The translations under genes and the position numbers were made by a program. 64,000 nucleotides of DNA, from assembly GCA_003194525.1 (NCBI GenBank), contig NBIV01000026.1, positions 432,990-496,989 of the forward strand, in the 5' to 3' direction. The notes below the pieces were generated by a model. The model did not search any database, was not told the DNA's origin, and saw nothing but the letters and a program-made list of their open reading frames with translations. This DNA is from Gracilariopsis chorda. Taxonomy: Eukaryota > Rhodophyta > Florideophyceae > Gracilariales > Gracilariaceae. Shown piece after piece: positions 63,733-64,000 of this stretch; position 1 is the first letter of the stretch, and each line of letters opens with the position of its first letter.

Positions 63733-64000
63733 AGGGGAGACTCCCTCAGTTAGTTTTCCGCCTTCGGCGGTGGGTTGGTTTCCTCGACAACGAGTGCTTC
63801 ATCCCGTTGACGGGGGTTTCTATCCGCATAAGCGGGGGTTGCAACGGATGGTTGCGTGATCTCCCGAATCGGGGTGTATGAAGCTTGCCGCGCACGCGGG
63901 GTCTGTGGTAGGGCGTGAGAAAAGTCCGTTTTAGCACGGAGGTAGGAAGCCGTCGGGACGGAACGTTTCTCCTCTGGAGTGAGGGCCTCATAATTTGCCA

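Larger units (their letters stand above)
55311..64000. repeat. Dense array of non-identical micro-palindromes (CC...GG hairpins)
   Basis: Throughout this span, perfect palindromes with 4-6 bp stems and loops of mostly 2-5 nt recur about every 18-26 nt. Examples: CCCCAAAGGGG 55311-55321, CCCTCCCTGAGGG 56086-56098, CCGGTACAACCGG 56381-56393, CCACCTTCGGTGG 56432-56444, CCGTTTAGAACGG 58054-58066, CCGCTTGAAGCGG 62106-62118, CCTGTCTGACAGG 62161-62173. The sequences differ from one another; only the shape and the CC...GG ends are shared. Flanks are often T before and TG or TA after, on the plus strand regardless of coding direction. The array continues to the window edge. Confidence 0.85.
58474..64000 (-). 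mobile_element. Ty3/Gypsy LTR retrotransposon, decayed, cut by the window edge
   Basis: Minus-strand order protease, reverse transcriptase, RNase H, integrase is that of the Ty3/Gypsy group. The frames are broken by several single-base-type shifts, so the copy as given cannot encode one polyprotein. Gag and the 5' LTR would lie beyond 64000. No LTR is recognised on the 3' side. The whole span carries the micro-palindrome array. Confidence 0.88.

Noticed and set aside
55311-64000. CRISPR-like array
   Set aside because: The palindromes are regularly spaced but not copies of one repeat, there are no constant-length spacers or cas genes, and the genes are eukaryotic.

Overview
This window looks like nuclear DNA of a photosynthetic eukaryote with few introns. 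The best guess is a florideophyte red alga of the Chondrus type. Most genes are single open frames with eukaryotic chromatin, kinase, lipid and glycosylation functions. Only two genes, a ClpS-like adaptor and a CDK, show clear GT-AG introns (95-142 nt). Plastid-related genes (phytol/farnesol kinase-like, plastid-type LPAAT, ClpS) argue for an alga. The species assignment is inference.

Layout. 1-25.7 kb is gene-rich on both strands: SNF5/SMARCB1-like subunit, subtilisin-like protease, MPDU1-like PQ-loop protein, AAMP/Sqt1-like WD40 protein, a two-membrane-span protein with DEG/ENaC-like features, EAPP, an isolated retroelement gag frame, phytol kinase-like protein, a decayed pogo-type transposon, a 79-aa ZNF706/At2g23090-like zinc finger, an orphan ORF, ClpS, uridine kinase with a UPRT-like tail, and a BTB-BACK-MATH-like protein. 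25.7-35.6 kb and 36.5-45.6 kb are gene-poor tracts on either side of one bZIP gene; they hold small hairpins and a repeat family with 180-bp inverted arms. 45.6-54.2 kb is a second gene cluster: mitochondrial CHI-fold protein, LPAAT, SAM-carrier-like protein, P-TEFb-type CDK and PI4K beta. 54.9-64 kb is mobile-element territory: a broken Helitron/PIF1-type helicase 3' end, two plus-strand frames of unknown function, and a decayed Ty3/Gypsy pol on the minus strand that runs off the window.

The strongest unexplained signal is in 55.3-64 kb. The DNA there is packed with tiny perfect palindromes (stems 4-6 bp, loops mostly 2-5 nt), usually of the form CC...GG. Each has a different sequence, and they recur about every 18-26 nt. 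They run through minus-strand pol, the plus-strand frames, part of the helicase remnant and non-coding DNA alike. Elsewhere in the window I do not see this. It is not a repeat of one sequence but a repeat of one shape, so it suggests either selection for structure or a hairpin-templated mutation process.

Genes are mostly independent housekeeping units. Close divergent pairs (ClpS/uridine kinase, CHI/LPAAT, CDK/PI4K) probably share promoter DNA. The bZIP gene has a perfect TGACG-bearing palindrome upstream of its TATA box, which suggests autoregulation.
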